Shown here in pieces: positions 63,001 through 64,000 of a stretch of DNA of 64,000 bases. The DNA comes from Sordaria brevicollis. Its lineage: Eukaryota > Ascomycota > Sordariomycetes > Sordariales > Sordariaceae. The stretch covers positions 3,038,001-3,102,000 of the forward strand of contig JAUTDP010000001.1 in assembly GCA_033439795.1 (NCBI GenBank). Reading direction: 5' to 3'. A model generated the notes under the pieces. That model was not told where the DNA came from and ran no database searches. It worked only from the letters and a program-made list of their open reading frames with translations. The first letter of the stretch is position 1, and every line of letters begins with the position of its first letter. Made by a program: the position numbers and the translations under genes.

Positions 63001-64000
63001 TTTATTCCTCTGGATCTTTAAAAAACTATAAATAAAAAGTATATTTAATCCTTACTAAATTATTAAAAGCCGGCCTCTATTTAAATTTAAATAAATACGA
63101 ATTTAATATAAAGAAGGTTAAATATTTAAATTTAATTATTTATATTAATATCGGCGTATAAATTAACTTTAAAAAAATTAAAACGATTTTGGATTAATTT
63201 CCCCCCACTTTTTAAAAAGGTATATAGAACTTCTTAAAATTTATTAATTATTACTATATATTCATTCCCTAATTTTTAAAAGTAATTACCCCCTTATTAA
63301 AACTAATTAATAAAGGGGTTGCCTTTAAATAAATTAAAAAATATAAAAACGCTTTTTAATTTTTAAAAACCTTATTTATAAAAATTCTAATCTTAACGGA
63401 ATTCGATCTAAATAAAAAAATATTCTTAAAAACGGACTATAATAAATTTACCCTAAGCGGGGTTATTTCCTAAAAAGTAAACGAAAATAGTAAAAATATA
63501 ATTCGTAAAATTATAAACTTCTATTCCTAAAAGTTTAACCCTATTAAACGGAATTACTTTATTTATAATAAAAAAATATTTATTATTATTAATTATTTAA
63601 AATAATAATCGGCGGAATTATAAAACTATAAATTATTTATTATCCTAACGGACTATCGAAATTTTAAATATTTTATAAAATTAAAGAAATTTTTAAAATA
63701 ATAAGCGTAATAGGCGGAATATTTCTCCCGGTTTAATTTCCAAATTGAATATAAACCCGGCAAAAATAAAATAATCTTTAATACCCTCTTTTAATGAAAT
63801 TAAAATATATTTATAAATTAGGACCGTAAAATGCGGGATATTTAAATAATATTAAACTCCGCTTTTAAAAACTATATTCCGCTCTATATCTCGGCGGCCT
63901 AAATAGTCCGCTCGGGGAGGGAGGGTATAAATATATTTGAAAATCCGGATTTATAATAGCTTTAATTATAAATAGAATTCTATAATTCTCTATATTAATA
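60044..64000 (+). mobile_element. Third Ty3/Gypsy retrotransposon, incomplete at window edge
   Basis: It interrupts chromovirus copy 2. A GC-rich, poorly mutated stretch (60,055-60,190) fits the start of an LTR; a tentative LTR is 60,044-60,339, beginning TATTATAGGGC (RIP form of TG) and ending ATAACA. Downstream, gag-like sequence, then RT and RNase H relics appear on the plus strand. It is a different family from the chromovirus: its RT reads differently throughout. The 3' half lies outside the window, so its target duplication cannot be tested. Confidence 0.78.
62440..63700 (+). pseudogene. RT and RNase H relic of the third Gypsy element
   Basis: RT at about 62,580-63,200: LLNKGFIRINNLKTGALIV, FIRKPGGKFHFYYNY, FNAITKADYYLLLL and the former YxDD box as VYINNVFIYSSGS, then LTKLLKAGLYLNLNKYEF. 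RNase H at about 63,390-63,640: LKTDYNKFTLSGVIS and RNYFIYNKKIF. In-frame stops and the lost second Asp of the YxDD box show it is inactive. Confidence 0.82.

Noticed and set aside
1..64000. Mitochondrial origin of the AT-rich parts
   Set aside because: They hold RIP-mutated nuclear retrotransposons joined to nuclear genes with spliceosomal introns, and show RIP-type dinucleotide loss.
1..64000. tRNA, rRNA or telomeric repeats
   Set aside because: I found no cloverleaf with A/B boxes, no rRNA segments and no TTAGGG arrays by eye; a covariance-model search could still find a degenerate one.

Overview
The window is nuclear DNA of a filamentous ascomycete, most likely a Sordariomycete. Short GT-AG introns (about 60-90 nt) with CTRAY-like branch sites interrupt the genes. 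About three quarters of the window carries the mark of repeat-induced point mutation (RIP): extreme AT content, abundant TpA, CpA and TpG almost gone, and CpG partly spared.

Layout. 1-12,560 is a RIP-degraded transposon graveyard; its clearest content is a minus-strand Ty3/Gypsy element with readable gag, RT, RNase H and integrase relics. 12,560-13,236 is a less mutated junction with a tract that has lost C on one strand only. 13,237-20,474 is a complete but RIP-killed 7.24-kb Ty3/Gypsy chromovirus with two 251-bp LTRs and the 5-bp target duplication GATAG. 20,475-about 37,260 is a clean GC-balanced island of six genes. 37,260-64,000 is a second graveyard of nested elements: a second copy of the same chromovirus (LTR 38,867-39,119; internal part from 56,868) is split by a 17,704-bp insertion (39,164-56,867) with TAGTCTC terminal inverted repeats and the 8-bp target duplication TAAATATC, and is cut again at about 60,044 by a third Gypsy element that runs off the window.

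Gene island: Yih1/IMPACT-like RWD protein (+); CASTOR/GATS-like ACT-domain protein (-); METTL25-type methyltransferase-like protein (-) divergent from mitochondrial ribosomal protein uS13m/Sws2 (+); membrane dipeptidase M19 (-) divergent from an F-BAR/DEP/RhoGAP protein of the Rgd2 type (+). Exon joins were worked out by hand and restore family-typical sequence across every junction. The first two genes both belong to families tied to amino-acid sensing (Gcn2 control and TORC1 control), but they are convergent and no functional link is shown.

The most unusual object is the 17.7-kb insertion. Its size, termini, 8-bp duplication, unmutated subterminal repeats and about twenty internal copies of a short G-run motif, several paired as hairpins, do not match a family I can name with confidence.
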